This document shows positions 27,885 through 35,625 of a DNA stretch of 64,000 nt, piece by piece. Within the stretch, counting starts at the first letter, position 1. Each line of letters begins with the position of its first letter. The translations under genes and the position numbers were made by a program. Origin of the DNA: Gynuella sp. (lineage in GTDB: Bacteria; Pseudomonadota; Gammaproteobacteria; Pseudomonadales; Natronospirillaceae); the NCBI GenBank assembly GCA_028282465.1, contig JANQHX010000109.1, positions 62,001 through 126,000 of the forward strand, given 5' to 3'. The notes under the pieces were generated by a model. That model saw only the letters and a list, made by a program, of their open reading frames with translations. It searched no databases and had not been told where the DNA came from.

Positions 27885-28954
27885 GATTCGCTTTCTCTTG
27901 TTTTTATATTTTCATTAGTTTTATTCGGTGAAAGCGTAGTTATTAATCCTTTTATAAAACCCCAACCGAGCCCAAGATGAACGGTGAAGATAATGGATGC
28001 ATATCTTAAAAAATTTCCGAAATCATTTTTCTTCTGTAGCCTAATACCCTCACCCAGCACTAGCAGCACATAACTCATTCCCCCTATTACCCAAAGCCAT
28101 CTTGTAAAGGTTGATATTAGGCATGCTGGAATGGTCAATAAAACTGCTAGGAAAAATACAGGCGGAATCAATAACTCTATAGTAAAACGTTCAAAATGTT
28201 TTCGAATGAACTTGGCACGCCCTACTCCGTATCGAATCATTTGTTTAAATAAGCTAGGTATAGTGCTCCTGGGGTAGTATTTGACAGCTAGGCGAGGCGA
28301 GGTAAAGCACTTCAAGCCATTTAACTCCAAACGGTAGTTAAACTCCAAGTCTTCAGCCGCATCAAATGTCTCATCAAATCCCTCGTATTCCTGAAAAATG
28401 GCTTTGCGGTACATAACGCCAATGCTTATCGGGCTGGTAAATCCTTCATAATTTGAATAGATATAACTTTCTGTGGAATGAGCCAGTGGTGATTCTCGTG
28501 AGAAGGCTACGTGTTTTTGAAAGTCATCTATATCAGGAGGATTTAGGGGTTGAGGTCGGCCTAGAACTTTGGCCCCTGATTTTAACGCTAATTCACTGGC
28601 AGAAATCAGTAATTTGTTGTTCGGTACATAGACATGCCCATCAACAATTAAAACGTACTCAAATCTTGCATGTGAAACACCGAGATTACGGGCGCTACTG
28701 GATAGCTTTCTAGGGTTATTTACAAGTTTTAAGTGATTATTTGGATATTCAGAAATAAGTGAATTAACAATAACAGGTGTTTGGTCGGTCGACAGCCCAT
28801 CAATTACGATTATTTCAAATTTGTCGGGAGGGTATTCTTGATTCAGTAGGCTACGAAGCGTCGATTCGATAAATTTTTCTTCGTTTCTAACGGGAATAAT
28901 TATTGAAATACCGATAACTGAGCTTAAATCTTCTTCACTGGTTACTCTGTCCAT
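27881..28954 (-). CDS. Membrane glycosyltransferase family 2 (ExoA-like)
   Basis: A 357-residue enzyme with a cytoplasmic GT-A domain (SIIIPVRNEEKFIESTLRSL, VIDGLSTDQTP, SSARNLGVSHA) and VDGHVYVP in place of a plain DXD. This is typical of the ExoA succinoglycan-type group. The C-terminal third has at least three membrane segments (LLIPPVFFLAVLLTIPACLI and two more), so it works at the inner membrane on a lipid-linked glycan. It is the first gene of a two-gene unit with the GT4 enzyme. It reads towards the Rhs gene but is 368 nt away and probably separately controlled. Confidence 0.85.
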   Translation of the reverse strand: MDRVTSEEDLSSVIGISIIIPVRNEEKFIESTLRSLLNQEYPPDKFEIIVIDGLSTDQTPVIVNSLISEYPNNHLKLVNNPRKLSSSARNLGVSHARFEYVLIVDGHVYVPNNKLLISASELALKSGAKVLGRPQPLNPPDIDDFQKHVAFSRESPLAHSTESYIYSNYEGFTSPISIGVMYRKAIFQEYEGFDETFDAAEDLEFNYRLELNGLKCFTSPRLAVKYYPRSTIPSLFKQMIRYGVGRAKFIRKHFERFTIELLIPPVFFLAVLLTIPACLISTFTRWLWVIGGMSYVLLVLGEGIRLQKKNDFGNFLRYASIIFTVHLGLGWGFIKGLITTLSPNKTNENIKTRESES

Positions 28955-29205
28955 TTTTAAATCCTTTTAATAAGTCTTCCTGGATCTCCTTAGGCTAGTC
29001 CTCAGCCAGATCTCCAAGTGCACAATAAAAACACTTAATTAATCACATAAATCAACCAATCTACTTGAACGTCAGAGCGCTTATTGCGCCATTTACAATA
29101 GCCCAACAAAGGTTAAAAAAAATTGATTCAGCTGTCTATTTGAAGCTAAAAGCTATAAACTCCCGCCCCGTTTTTTAAGCCTTCTTGAAATATCTGGAGA
29201 CAATC

Positions 29206-30300
29206 ATGGGAATCAAATGCGGTATTGTTGGCCTACCAAATGTTGGCAAGTCCACTCTTTTTAATGCGTTAACTAAAGCCGGAATTGACGCTGAGAACTT
29301 CCCATTTTGCACCATCGAGCCAAATACGGGGGTTGTGATGGTTCCTGATCAAAGGTTGAACAATATTGCAGATTTGGTGAATCCAGAAAAAGTGATTCCT
29401 ACTACTATGGAATTCGTGGATATTGCCGGCTTGGTTGAGGGCGCTTCTAAAGGGGAAGGCCTGGGAAATCAGTTTTTAGCAAACATACGTGAAACCGATG
29501 CTATCGCTCATGTGGTTCGCTGCTTTGAAAATGAAAACGTGATTCATGTGAATAACCATGTCAATCCGCTTGCGGACATTGATGTGATCAATACTGAGCT
29601 AGCGCTTGCTGATTTGGAGTCGCTAGACAAGCAATTGCTTAAGCTTCTGAAGAAGGCAAAGGGTCAGGATAAGGAGGCAAAAAAACTGGCCGACTTACTG
29701 GAGAAGGTGAAGCCGCATTTGGATGAAGCAAAACCGATTCGCTCCATGAATTTATCTGAAGATGAATTGAGTGTTCTAAATAAAGAGTTTCATTTTCTAA
29801 CTATTAAACCAACCATGTACATTGCCAATGTTAATGAAGATGGCTTTGACAATAACGAATACTTAGACGCAGTGCGTAAACTGGCTGAAGAAGAAGGTTC
29901 TGAAGTAGTGGTAGTTTGTAATCAGCTTGAGGCTGAGCTGTCAGAATTAGATGATGCTGAACGTGACGAGTTTTTAGGTGATTTAGGCTGGGACGAACCC
30001 GGTTTAAATCGTGTGATTAGAGCGGGTTATGCTTTGCTTAACTTGCAGACTTATTTTACTGCCGGTCCAAAAGAAGTTCGTGCATGGACAACTAAAGTGG
30101 GTGCTACTGCCCCGCAAGCAGCAGGTGAAATTCACACAGATTTCGAAAAGGGATTTATTCGAGCTGAAACCATTGGTTACGATGACTTTATCGAACACAA
30201 GGGCGAAAACGGCGCTAAAGATGCAGGTAAAAAACGCGTTGAAGGAAAAGACTATATCGTTAAAGATGGCGACATCATGCATTTCTTATTCAATGTGTAA
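29206..30300 (+). CDS. ychF: YchF/OLA1-family redox-regulated ATPase
   Basis: A 364-residue P-loop protein of the Obg family that binds ribosomes and prefers ATP. G1 is [15 protein letters not shown]3 is DIAGLVEGA, and the G4 position is NVNE rather than NKXD, the mark of YchF. The C-terminal TGS domain ends [13 protein letters not shown] chose the ATG at 29206 (MGIKCGIVG) behind CTGGAG over a TTG seven codons upstream. Normally it follows pth; the intervening 16.6 kb is an accessory island. Confidence 0.96.
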   Translation: MGIKCGIVGLPNVGKSTLFNALTKAGIDAENFPFCTIEPNTGVVMVPDQRLNNIADLVNPEKVIPTTMEFVDIAGLVEGASKGEGLGNQFLANIRETDAIAHVVRCFENENVIHVNNHVNPLADIDVINTELALADLESLDKQLLKLLKKAKGQDKEAKKLADLLEKVKPHLDEAKPIRSMNLSEDELSVLNKEFHFLTIKPTMYIANVNEDGFDNNEYLDAVRKLAEEEGSEVVVVCNQLEAELSELDDAERDEFLGDLGWDEPGLNRVIRAGYALLNLQTYFTAGPKEVRAWTTKVGATAPQAAGEIHTDFEKGFIRAETIGYDDFIEHKGENGAKDAGKKRVEGKDYIVKDGDIMHFLFNV

Positions 30301-30308
30301 GGTGACCC

Positions 30309-30578
30309 GTGAGCCCAAATGTTTTTATCTACTATCCGCTGCGTGATCGTTTGGCAGCGGATTTTCTAAGGGATTTAATCATTCAGGAGTTTTCAACTTC
30401 GAGTGTTGGCGAACTCACCGACAAACTAGTGAGTAACCACCCATTACCTGTCTTTGAAATATATATTCCAACAAATGAATTGGAGAAATTTTTAAGTTGG
30501 ATACCCAACCACCGAGGGGAGTTTTCAGTGAAGATCGAACTCCATGATAAAACTCAGTGGTTAGGGCGACAGCTTTAG
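30309..30578 (+). CDS. Small conserved-looking protein of unknown function
   Basis: An 89-residue protein starting at GTG, 8 nt after ychF and probably in the same transcript. It has no signal peptide or membrane segment, is mildly acidic, and has alternating beta-like strands (NVFIYYPL, VFEIYIP, FSVKIELHD). The frame ends 3 nt before the convergent hydrolase gene. I do not recognise it. Confidence 0.55.
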   Translation: MSPNVFIYYPLRDRLAADFLRDLIIQEFSTSSVGELTDKLVSNHPLPVFEIYIPTNELEKFLSWIPNHRGEFSVKIELHDKTQWLGRQL

Positions 30579-30581
30579 TCT

Positions 30582-31529
30582 TTAGTCCAGCTGTTCAGAG
30601 AAATGTGTTACTGACTTTTTAATAACAGCGTCGTCTTTTAAAATTTTAAAATGCCCTAGCCCTTGGGTTTCAAGATATTCACACTGCCAGTGTTTCTTTA
30701 AGCTTTGCATTTCTGATTGAAGAGTTTCTTTATCATCTTTATCAAAAACTAATAGGCCATTGCTGGGTAACAATTGAGCGCCTTTTTCTACCGTAAAATG
30801 TCCCCAAAAATCGAGACCATTAAAAAGCTCAGTTAGGTATTCATCAATTCTTTTATTGAAAGTTCGAATCAGGCTATAGGATAGATTTAATTGATAACAA
30901 AAACGGGTCACTAAGGATGCTAAATCCAGATTGGGGGCGATTTGAACTGTGGTTTTGATATTCACTCCTAGATGAATCGCTTCAGTTGCAGCCATTCCTC
31001 CCAATGAATGGGCGATGAGCCCATCAATTTTATCGACTTCTTTTTCAATAGCGCACAGACACTCTGCAAATTCTAGAACATTGGTTTGACGTTTGTTTGG
31101 ATGTTGATAGGCGTGCATCCCATGAGCAGGCGCATCGAAAAGCACGACTTTGAAACCCTCTTCCAACAAAGGTTGAACCCAGTGTTTGAACTGGTAGCCG
31201 CTCCCTCGCCAACCATGCACACCAACAATTACACCACGGGTATTATTCTTTCCCCACATACTGGCTTGGTGCTTGAGTCCTGCTGCCTCAAATTCAAATT
31301 GCCAATCCGCACTTTTCCAGAAGGCTTCTGTTCTCTTTGAAGGTTTAACACGAATCGGCGTAAACCAAAGCTTCATTAACCACTTAATGGCCAAATAGGG
31401 ACTCACGACGTTGAGCCCGTTAAAAAAGCGGCCAGTCCACCGGTACTGCCAAGACATTACTTGAGATTTAGCTTGAATTATCTGTTCTGGAGGTGTGAGT
31501 TCGTTTAATTGGGTCATAGCAGTATTCAT
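30582..31529 (-). CDS. Alpha/beta-hydrolase
   Basis: A 315-residue serine hydrolase. The oxyanion segment is GVHGWRGSGYQFKHWV, the nucleophile elbow LIAHSLGGMAATEA carries Ser near 169, the acid is probably in LLVFDKDDKE and the catalytic His is in QGLGHFKIL near the C-terminus. DAPAHGMHAYQH matches lysophospholipase/esterase-like enzymes. Cytoplasmic, since no signal peptide is present. Substrate unknown. It is divergent from the GlxA-type regulator with about 80 nt between starts, which could indicate regulation by it. Confidence 0.85.
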   Translation of the reverse strand: MNTAMTQLNELTPPEQIIQAKSQVMSWQYRWTGRFFNGLNVVSPYLAIKWLMKLWFTPIRVKPSKRTEAFWKSADWQFEFEAAGLKHQASMWGKNNTRGVIVGVHGWRGSGYQFKHWVQPLLEEGFKVVLFDAPAHGMHAYQHPNKRQTNVLEFAECLCAIEKEVDKIDGLIAHSLGGMAATEAIHLGVNIKTTVQIAPNLDLASLVTRFCYQLNLSYSLIRTFNKRIDEYLTELFNGLDFWGHFTVEKGAQLLPSNGLLVFDKDDKETLQSEMQSLKKHWQCEYLETQGLGHFKILKDDAVIKKSVTHFSEQLD

Positions 31530-31610
31530 AATTAATTTAGGTTGCTAATTGTCCAGTTCATCTGTCAAACTGCCAGTGTCGTTTATGACATTTTAAGGGC
31601 CATATTCGCC

Positions 31611-32702
31611 ATGAATCAGGTTAAGCACTCACACCAACTCCACTGGCATCTCGCTATTTTGATTTCTGATAATTGCCTAGGCTCAGGAGTGGGAGGTATT
31701 GTTGATTCGCTTATTGCCGCTAACTATTGCCATATTAAAAATGGAGGTGAAGGCCCTATTTTCAGCTGGACTCTTGTGTCAAAAAATGGCGAAGCGATTA
31801 AGCCTTTTAATGGTATGGATATCAGAGCCCAAGCCAGCGCAGATGACTTTTTGGAAAACAGGATAGAAGCTGACATCTTGGTTCTACCTGCCATCTGTGA
31901 AGTCATTTCGTCTTTGGATAAGGCTAGAAAGTCCATGGAAAGTTTGGGTAACTTTGTGCCTTTGATTCGAAAATTTCACGAACAGGGAAAACTAGTGGCT
32001 AGCGCCTGTTCTGGCAGTTTTCTTCTAGCCCAAGCTGGTTTAATGAATAACTTGCCCGCCCTAATGCATTGGAAAAGTGAGCTGAATTACCAAGCATTGT
32101 TTCCGACTTTCCCAATAGATACCAAATCAACTCTTGCAGACTACGGTCAAATTATCTGCACTATTGGCGGCAGTTTGGCTTACATCCAATTGATTTTGCA
32201 TCTTGTTGGGAGATTGGCTGGACGACCTCTCGCGCTGTCTACGGCGAAACTCCTGATGGTGGACTTGGGCTGGGAGACACAGGTTCCGTATCGAGAGGCC
32301 TTAGACCCCACAAATCACCAAGACAAAGAGGTCAGACAGGCTCAGCAATGGATGACTAGCAATTTACAGAGAAACATTGCTATCGCTGAGCTGTCCAAAA
32401 AGTTCCATATCAGCGACAGACAGTTGAATCGTCGGTTTAAGAAAGCCTGTGATCAAACTCCGTTACAGTATCTGCAGTCTCAAAGGGTTCAGAGGGCCTG
32501 CCAGTTGTTAGAATCCACCTCATTACCTGCTAGTAAAATTGTGAGTTTAGTGGGCTACCAGGATGAGAGTAGCTTTAGAAAGCTTTTTAGAAGGGAAATG
32601 AGCTCAACTCTAGAAAACTACCGCAGACACTTTGCAAGGGCGAAGCAAGTGGAATTGGAAAATCACTCCGTAGTAGTCGACTCAAGTTCTGTAAGCCATT
32701 GA
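31611..32702 (+). CDS. GlxA/FtrA-type transcriptional regulator (DJ-1/PfpI domain plus AraC HTH)
   Basis: A 363-residue regulator. The N-terminal DJ-1/PfpI-like domain (about 10-200) has the nucleophile-elbow-like SACSGSFLLAQAG. The C-terminal AraC domain has two helix-turn-helix motifs (IAELSKKFHISDRQLNRRFK and ASKIVSLVGYQDESSFRKLF). I preferred the ATG at 31611 (MNQVKHSHQL) because it fits the family N-terminus; an open frame extends 69 nt further up. Such proteins activate catabolic genes for amines or amino acids. The effector is unknown. It is divergent from the hydrolase. Confidence 0.88.
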   Translation: MNQVKHSHQLHWHLAILISDNCLGSGVGGIVDSLIAANYCHIKNGGEGPIFSWTLVSKNGEAIKPFNGMDIRAQASADDFLENRIEADILVLPAICEVISSLDKARKSMESLGNFVPLIRKFHEQGKLVASACSGSFLLAQAGLMNNLPALMHWKSELNYQALFPTFPIDTKSTLADYGQIICTIGGSLAYIQLILHLVGRLAGRPLALSTAKLLMVDLGWETQVPYREALDPTNHQDKEVRQAQQWMTSNLQRNIAIAELSKKFHISDRQLNRRFKKACDQTPLQYLQSQRVQRACQLLESTSLPASKIVSLVGYQDESSFRKLFRREMSSTLENYRRHFARAKQVELENHSVVVDSSSVSH

Positions 32703-32731
32703 TCTACCAATAAAAAGTTAAGAATTTATAG

Positions 32732-32759
32732 TTGACAGTGTCTTTAATATGCGCATAAT
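32732..32759 (+). promoter_or_regulatory. Strong promoter of the tRNA operon
   Basis: A perfect TTGACA is followed after 16 nt by CATAAT (5 of 6). A GC-rich stretch (ACGCCCCC) lies just after the -10 box, like the discriminator of stringently controlled stable-RNA promoters. It lies about 20 nt upstream of tRNA-Met. Confidence 0.85.
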
Positions 32760-32778
32760 ACGCCCCCGTTGATGCAGT

Positions 32779-32855
32779 GGCTATGTAGCTCAGTTGGTTA
32801 GAGCACAGCATTCATAATGCTGGGGTCACTGGTTCAAGTCCAGTCATAGCTACCA
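32779..32855 (+). tRNA. tRNA-Met (CAT), elongator type
   Basis: 77 nt with encoded CCA. The acceptor GGCTATG pairs with CATAGCT, the D arm is AGCTCAGTTGGTTAGAGC, the anticodon loop TTCATAA carries CAT, and the T arm is CTGGTTCAAGTCCAG. The first base pair of the acceptor stem is matched, unlike initiator tRNA, so this is elongator Met. Confidence 0.95.
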
Positions 32856-32865
32856 ACTCTATTGC

Positions 32866-32940
32866 TGGGGTGTCGCCAAGTGGTAAGGCAACGGGTTTTG
32901 ATCCCGTCATTCGCAGGTTCGAGTCCTGCCACCTCAGCCA
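32866..32940 (+). tRNA. tRNA-Gln (TTG)
   Basis: 75 nt with encoded CCA. The acceptor TGGGGTG pairs with CACCTCA (one G-T pair), the anticodon loop TTTTGAT holds TTG, and the T arm is GCAGGTTCGAGTCCTGC. It follows tRNA-Met by 10 nt and shares its promoter. Its 3' half is repeated several times downstream. Confidence 0.95.
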
Positions 32941-33330
32941 ATTTAATTTCCAGCATCAACGCATATTTGATCCGCTCGTCACATCCAGCAGGTTCCGATC
33001 CTGCCACCTCAGCCAATTTCTGTATCAACATATTTTGATCCGCTTGTAGCATCCAGCAGGTTCGAGTCCTGCCACCTCAGCCAATTTAATTTCCAGCATC
33101 AACGCACATTTGATCCGCTCGTCACATCCAGCAGGTTCTCAGTCCTGCCACCTCAGCCAATTTCTGTATCAACATATTTTGATCCGCTTGTAGCATCCAG
33201 CAGGTTCTCAGTCCTGCCACCTCAGCCAATTTCTGTATCAACAGCTTTTGATCCGCTCGTCACATCCAGCAGGCTCTTAGTTTTTCCAACTTAACTAATT
33301 TCTATATCATCAGTTTTGATCCTTAAGTAA
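32941..33330 (+). repeat. Tandem array of tRNA-Gln 3'-half repeats
   Basis: After the real tRNA-Gln, the string CACCTCAGCCA recurs with ends at 33015, 33083, 33159 and 33228. A degenerate copy ends near 33298 and a trace lies at about 33310-33345, giving periods of 68-76 nt. Each unit has a TTTGATCC block like the anticodon loop, then GCAGG...CCTGC (a T-arm-like stem) and the acceptor 3' strand with CCA. Two spacer types alternate (ATTTAATTTCCAGC and ATTTCTGTATC), so the array grew by duplicating a two-unit block of about 144 nt. The 5' half of the tRNA is absent in every unit. Confidence 0.9.
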
Positions 33331-33345
33331 CGTCCAGAAGATTCG

Positions 33346-33536
33346 AAAAGCATTTACGCTTTGCTCAAGGTATTCTTACTCATGGCTATTTTGCTCAACC
33401 TCAAATATCCATATTAACTTTCGCTCTTTGTCTCATTACTTATAGAGAACTAAATCTCTAAGCTTTTATTTTTCTACTGTCTTCCCGCTATCAATTGTTT
33501 CACCTACACTCATCGAAAATTAATGGGAGCGGCTTT
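33346..33536. other. Gap between the repeat array and the sulfurtransferase gene
   Basis: About 190 nt of AT-rich DNA without an open frame or clear hairpin. It presumably contains the promoter of the next gene. Confidence 0.5.
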
Positions 33537-34367
33537 ATGTTTAATACCTTGATTCAGGTAGATGAATTAGTAGGTTTAATCGAATCTAATCAGTCTGTGC
33601 TAATTCTAGATTGTCGATTTAATTTAATGGAACCGGACTCGGGTAGTCAGATGTATTTACAGTCTCAAATACCCGGCGCCCATTATGTTCATTTGGATCA
33701 AGACTTATCTGGCGAACTCGTTCCTGGTGTAACAGGCAGACACCCCCTACCAACTAAAGAATCCTTTACTCAATTGCTTAAAAAGCTCGGGTTAACTAAC
33801 CAGACACAGGTGGTTTGTTATGACGATGCTGGGGGCGCGTTTGCTAGCAGAGCTTGGTGGTTATTGGGTTGGGCAGGCGTTAGCTCTGTAGCAGTTTTAG
33901 ATGGTGGTTGGCCTGCTTGGGTTAATTCAGGGAAAGAAACTAGCCAAGCTTATCCACACTCCGAGCCTTCTAATTTTGAGCCGGCTTTTAATGACAACTT
34001 ATTAATATCTGCAGAACAGATTCAGGATCAATTAGAAAATCTTACCTTATTAGACGCACGAGCCAATGACAGGTTTCATGGTGAAAATGAAACTATTGAT
34101 CCAGTCGCTGGTCACATTCCTGGCGCGCAGAGCATGCCTTTTATGGATAACTTAGATTCAAATCAAAAGTTTTTGAGCCCAGAATTTCTGCGTACAAGAT
34201 TTTCCGAATTGAGTTCCAATTCTAATGTTGTTTGCTACTGCGGCTCCGGTGTAACGGCCTGCCATAATATATTGGCCATGTCGGTAGCGGGTCTTTCTAA
34301 GCCACAACTTTATGCAGGCTCTTGGAGCCATTGGATTACCGACTCTTCTCGTCAAATAGAAAAATAA
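33537..34367 (+). CDS. sseA: 3-mercaptopyruvate sulfurtransferase (SseA-type double rhodanese)
   Basis: A 276-residue protein with two rhodanese domains. The C-terminal active loop CGSGVTAC (Cys near 237) is the mercaptopyruvate type, not the CRKGVTA of thiosulfate rhodanese. The inactive N-terminal domain has the usual DCRFNL and IPGAHYVHLDQDL segments. It moves sulfur from 3-mercaptopyruvate to acceptors in cysteine catabolism. I chose the ATG behind GGGAGCGG at 33537; a start 14 codons up is less well supported. The MFS gene follows within 20 nt. Confidence 0.9.
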   Translation: MFNTLIQVDELVGLIESNQSVLILDCRFNLMEPDSGSQMYLQSQIPGAHYVHLDQDLSGELVPGVTGRHPLPTKESFTQLLKKLGLTNQTQVVCYDDAGGAFASRAWWLLGWAGVSSVAVLDGGWPAWVNSGKETSQAYPHSEPSNFEPAFNDNLLISAEQIQDQLENLTLLDARANDRFHGENETIDPVAGHIPGAQSMPFMDNLDSNQKFLSPEFLRTRFSELSSNSNVVCYCGSGVTACHNILAMSVAGLSKPQLYAGSWSHWITDSSRQIEK

Positions 34368-34387
34368 TGTTAGTAAAAGGAATATTC

Positions 34388-35581
34388 ATGTTTCGACTTC
34401 CCGCCAATATCTGGTGGTTAACCCTTGCTGGCGCGTTAACTGTCTCTTCAGCGTCTATGATGGTATTAATTTCAGGTTTGCTGGGAGCAGAGTTAGCGCC
34501 AACCCCAGCGCTCGCCACCTTACCTCTTAGCTGCATGATTCTAGGCACTGTTTCAGCCACTATTCCGACTGCGCTTATGATGGAGAAATTTGGGCGAAAA
34601 CGCGTTTATCTTTCCGGATCTGTGATTGCGTTTGTTGGTTCCATTATGGGGTTTTCTGCAACCTGGCTGGGTAGCTTTTGGCTGTTGTTGCTTGCGTCTG
34701 CTGCATTGGGCATCACGCTAGCAGTCAACCAACAATATCGCTTTGGCGCACTAGAGAGCCTAAAAGAAAGCTCAAATTCAGGATATGCATTGAGTTTACT
34801 AATGATGGGTGGAATCGTTGCAGCATGGTTAGGCCCTGAAGCAGGGACTTTTGGTAGATTACTCCTTCCCGAATTTGGTATTTATTCTGGTTCGTTCGTT
34901 ATTTTGGCTGGACTACAGATTTTAGGTTTTGCATTTTTGTTAAATTTTAAAAATCCTGAAATTTCTAGCGCTAATAAATCTCAAGAAACAGGAAGACCAC
35001 TTAAAAATATTGTATCAAGCAAAATATTTGTTGTGGCGGCAGGTTCCGCTGCTGTTGGTTATGGTGTGATGGCATTTCTCATGACAGCCACGCCTCTGTC
35101 AATGAACACAATTTACGGTTTCAGCGTGGAAGAGACAAAAACCGTTATTCAGAGCCACATTTTAGCAATGTTTTTACCGTCACTTTTCACAGGATGGTTA
35201 ATGGCAAACCTTGGTATTAATAAACTGTTATTACTGGGTACATTGGCATTTGTCGCGGCTATTGTTGTCGCAAGTTTCGGTATTCAATATCTACATTTCT
35301 GGTGGGCATTAGTCTTATTGGGTATCGGTTGGAATTTCTTATTTCTAGGGGGTACATCACTGCTTCCAAATTCATATGAACCAGAAGAGCGGTTTAAAAC
35401 TCAAGCCGCTAATGAGTTTTTAGTATTTGGCATTCAAGCTATTGCTTCTTTTTCAGCTGGTATTGTTATTTATGCATTAGGTTGGTTTGCGATGGTTTGG
35501 CTTTGCATACCCATTTTATTATTCATGTTTTACTTGTTATATCTACATTCATTTTCGGAAGCAAAAAAAAGCCACCCGTAA
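34388..35581 (+). CDS. MFS transporter
   Basis: A 397-residue membrane protein with about 12 helices and the MFS loop-2/3 motif MEKFGRKRVYLSG (about residue 65). It starts at the ATG 20 nt after sseA, behind AAAGGA; an ATG at 34367 that overlaps the sseA stop is possible. Co-transcription with sseA could mean transport of a sulfur compound or efflux, but the substrate is unknown. Its last codons overlap the terminator of the convergent adhesin gene. Confidence 0.8.
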   Translation: MFRLPANIWWLTLAGALTVSSASMMVLISGLLGAELAPTPALATLPLSCMILGTVSATIPTALMMEKFGRKRVYLSGSVIAFVGSIMGFSATWLGSFWLLLLASAALGITLAVNQQYRFGALESLKESSNSGYALSLLMMGGIVAAWLGPEAGTFGRLLLPEFGIYSGSFVILAGLQILGFAFLLNFKNPEISSANKSQETGRPLKNIVSSKIFVVAAGSAAVGYGVMAFLMTATPLSMNTIYGFSVEETKTVIQSHILAMFLPSLFTGWLMANLGINKLLLLGTLAFVAAIVVASFGIQYLHFWWALVLLGIGWNFLFLGGTSLLPNSYEPEERFKTQAANEFLVFGIQAIASFSAGIVIYALGWFAMVWLCIPILLFMFYLLYLHSFSEAKKSHP

Positions 35582-35590
35582 TGGGTGGCA
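35563..35590 (-). terminator. Terminator of the protease-adhesin operon
   Basis: GCCACCC and GGGTGGC form a hairpin. On the minus strand it is followed by eight T residues. It lies inside the 3' end of the convergent MFS gene. Confidence 0.8.
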
Positions 35591-35625
35591 GATGCTCGCT
35601 TCAGGTATCTGTTTTACAGATTCGC

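Noticed and set aside
32834..33052. Minus-strand open frame of 72 codons with repeated LAEVAG phrases across tRNA-Gln and the repeat array
   Set aside because: It is the antisense translation of tRNA-Gln 3' ends (CACCTCAGCCA gives AEV). Such phrases are well-known annotation artefacts.
32941..33330. Possible CRISPR array
   Set aside because: Units are 68-76 nt, derive from tRNA-Gln, and the spacers are of only two alternating types; no cas genes are near.
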